Source: Bryobacterales bacterium (GTDB taxonomy: Bacteria; Acidobacteriota; Terriglobia; Bryobacterales; Bryobacteraceae). From it: a DNA stretch of 8,156 bases. This document shows, piece by piece, positions 7,147 through 8,156 of this stretch. The stretch lies in NCBI GenBank assembly GCA_016789785.1, contig JAEUQE010000312.1, forward strand, positions 1-8,156. The letters are read 5' to 3'. Within the stretch, counting starts at the first letter, position 1, and every line of letters starts with the position of its first letter. The translations under genes were made by a program, and so were the position numbers. Under the pieces are notes generated by a model. It was not told the origin of the DNA, did not search any database, and saw nothing but the letters and a program-made list of their open reading frames with translations.

Positions 7147-7875
7147 GTGTCGAGCACAAAAGTAGGCGTTGTCAAAGAACTGCGCCGGTATCCCGTGAAA
7201 TCCATGGCTGCCGAGGGGGTGGAGTCTTCAGCCGTTTCGTGGCATGGCTTTGCTGGTGACCGGCGGTGGGCCTTTATCCGGCCGGGCATGGAGCGGAGCG
7301 GGTTTCCGTGGTTCACCATCCGCGAGAAGCCCGACTTGTGGCGCTACGAACCGCGATTTCTCGATCCGAGTGACGTGGAAGGCTCAAAGACGGTTGTACG
7401 AACGCCAGACGGCACGGAGTTCGATGTTGCCGATCCCGAACTTGCGCGCCACCTCGGCGACGGTGTCCGCGTCATCAAGCAGTACGGTGGCGTGTTCGAC
7501 ACCTTTCCCCTCTCCGTCCTGACGGTGCAAAGCGTCGAGAGCCTGGCCGCACTCGTGGGCCGGCCGCTTGCGCCGTTGCGGTTTCGCCCGAACATTCTGA
7601 TCGATGCCACCGCACCTGATGATGCGCCGCTGGGCGCTTTCCCGGAAGATGACTGGTGTGGCGCCATCCTCCGCATCGGCACGTTTCGTTGCCGGCTCGA
7701 CAAACGGGACAAGCGTTGCATGATTGTCAACACGGACCCGTCGAACACGAGCGCCGCTGAGCCCGGCGTCCTGCGCACGATCGCTCAGGAGCGCGGCGCG
7801 CACTTCGGCATGTACGGTACAACCGTCGAACCAGGAACCATCTCGGCTGGCGACCCGGTGTACCTCGAATCGTGA
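7147..7875 (+). CDS. MOSC-domain protein (YcbX/mARC-like, molybdenum cofactor sulfurase C-terminal type)
   Basis: A 242-residue protein from GTG (7147-7149). The frame is open further upstream into the receptor gene, but the family's conserved N-terminal segment begins right after this start (VVKELRRYPVKSM, 8-20), so the longer reading is rejected. The N-terminal beta-barrel-like domain includes GFAGDRRWA (34-42). The MOSC domain covers about 120-242: FPLSVLTVQS, RFRPNILID (145-153), FPEDDWCG and the conserved R-C at 190-191 followed by MIVNTDP, ending in G-D-P-V-Y-L. Cys191 is the expected cofactor- or sulfur-handling cysteine. Cys182, nine residues earlier, is an extra cysteine. MOSC proteins bind molybdenum cofactor or carry sulfur for metal-sulfur chemistry, and YcbX and mARC relatives reduce N-hydroxylated compounds. 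No electron-transfer domain is fused here. No Shine-Dalgarno precedes the GTG. It may be co-transcribed with the receptor (59-base gap) or read from its own promoter. Confidence 0.88.
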   Translation: MSSTKVGVVKELRRYPVKSMAAEGVESSAVSWHGFAGDRRWAFIRPGMERSGFPWFTIREKPDLWRYEPRFLDPSDVEGSKTVVRTPDGTEFDVADPELARHLGDGVRVIKQYGGVFDTFPLSVLTVQSVESLAALVGRPLAPLRFRPNILIDATAPDDAPLGAFPEDDWCGAILRIGTFRCRLDKRDKRCMIVNTDPSNTSAAEPGVLRTIAQERGAHFGMYGTTVEPGTISAGDPVYLES

Positions 7876-8010
7876 ACCAATTCCGGCGGAAGTCGCGCCC
7901 GTCTCCAAGGTCCACCTATACTAAAAAGATGTCTCCCGCGCGCGGGTACTTATGGGAGCGCGGCGAATCGCACAGGAATGCATCCGTGAACGAATGACCA
8001 AAGGAGAACG
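7876..8010 (+). promoter_or_regulatory. Leader/promoter region before the exported dehydrogenase-like gene
   Basis: This 135-base gap has a good -10 hexamer, TATACT (7917-7922), without a clear -35 at the expected spacing. Downstream of it is a perfect 12-base palindrome, CCCGCGCGCGGG (7935-7946). CTCCC (7933-7937) can instead pair with GGGAG (7954-7958), and CCGCGC (7936-7941) with GCGCGG (7958-7963), so alternative hairpins compete near the 5' end of the expected transcript. The Shine-Dalgarno AAGGAGA (8001-8007) lies just before the start. No canonical terminator for the MOSC gene is seen; a short TTCCGGCGGAA (7881-7891) has no T-run. Confidence 0.4.
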
Positions 8011-8156
8011 ATGATGAAATTGGCGGGAGCAGCGCTGCTTCTCACCCTAACCGCTTGGGCGCAAGTGAACGTCGGCGATCACAAGCCTGAAGCCGAGCTT
8101 CCTTTCAAGATGACCACGGTGGCCACCTTCGGGCTGCCCTATCGCATTGCCTTCCT
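8011..8156 (+). CDS. Exported protein, N-terminus; probable PQQ-dependent glucose/sorbosone-type dehydrogenase
   Basis: The gene runs off the right edge with 48 codons visible. Two adjacent ATGs (8011 and 8014) both sit at workable spacing from AAGGAGA at 8001-8007, so the exact start is ambiguous by one residue. Residues 1-17 form a short signal peptide with cleavage likely after A-W-A, giving a mature protein that begins Q-V-N-V-G-D. The stretch MTTVATFGLPYRIAF (34-48) resembles the opening blade of soluble PQQ sugar dehydrogenases, in which a GLxxPxxIAFLPDGRxLVTE-like motif follows. Such enzymes oxidise aldoses or related sugars in the periplasm. The early V-G-D-H-K-P-E-A could instead suggest a redoxin-like protein, so the family call is moderate. 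A role beside the receptor in carbohydrate use would make sense but is speculation. Confidence 0.5.
   Translation, partial: MMKLAGAALLLTLTAWAQVNVGDHKPEAELPFKMTTVATFGLPYRIAF

Noticed and set aside
1..8156. CRISPR arrays, tRNA or rRNA genes, insertion-sequence ends, prophage genes.
   Set aside because: No regularly spaced repeats, cloverleaf-like sequence, transposase or integrase motif, or terminal inverted repeats were seen; nearly all the sequence is accounted for by the six genes and partial genes listed.

Overview
The window looks like chromosome of a G+C-rich (roughly 60% by eye) free-living Gram-negative bacterium, most probably an acidobacterium of the Solibacter/Bryobacter type. The evidence is a combination of families: an ECF sigma factor of the acidobacterial/planctomycete type beside a membrane Ser/Thr kinase with a long repeat-rich C-terminal half, a very large TonB-dependent receptor with an N-terminal carboxypeptidase-regulatory-like domain (a family strongly expanded in Acidobacteria), and a probable PQQ-type sugar dehydrogenase. 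The taxonomic call is an inference from gene content.

Layout. Positions 1-241 (minus strand) hold the end of a type II toxin-antitoxin pair: a complete 63-residue antitoxin and the first 21 or so codons of an overlapping MazF/PemK-like toxin that runs off the left edge. The toxin has no ATG, GTG or TTG start in its open frame and seems to start at CTG behind a perfect Shine-Dalgarno sequence. Positions 361-3045 (minus) encode an 894-residue transmembrane Ser/Thr kinase. Divergent from it, 3139-3711 (plus) encodes a 190-residue ECF sigma factor. Positions 3881-7087 (plus) encode a 1068-residue outer-membrane receptor, 7147-7875 (plus) a MOSC-domain protein, and 8011 to the right edge the exported N-terminus of a protein resembling glucose/sorbosone dehydrogenases.

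How the genes may work together. The kinase and sigma factor form a likely signalling pair. Region 2.2 of the sigma factor reads D-A-T-S where classical ECF factors have the acidic D-A-E-D, so kinase-dependent phosphorylation of Thr51 or Ser52 could supply the missing charge, as described for PknT-EcfP in Vibrio. The receptor gene lies directly downstream of the sigma gene. Its 169-base upstream region (3712-3880) carries two copies of a 17-base direct repeat (14 of 17 identical) 83 bases apart, a candidate operator. The receptor lacks an STN signalling domain, so this is not a FecI/FecR-type circuit; any regulatory link between the sigma factor and the receptor is inference.

I see no tRNA, rRNA, CRISPR array, insertion sequence or phage gene. 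The 'exciting system' candidates are the phospho-switch sigma/kinase pair, the CTG-started toxin and the repeat-flanked receptor promoter. None is proven by the sequence alone.
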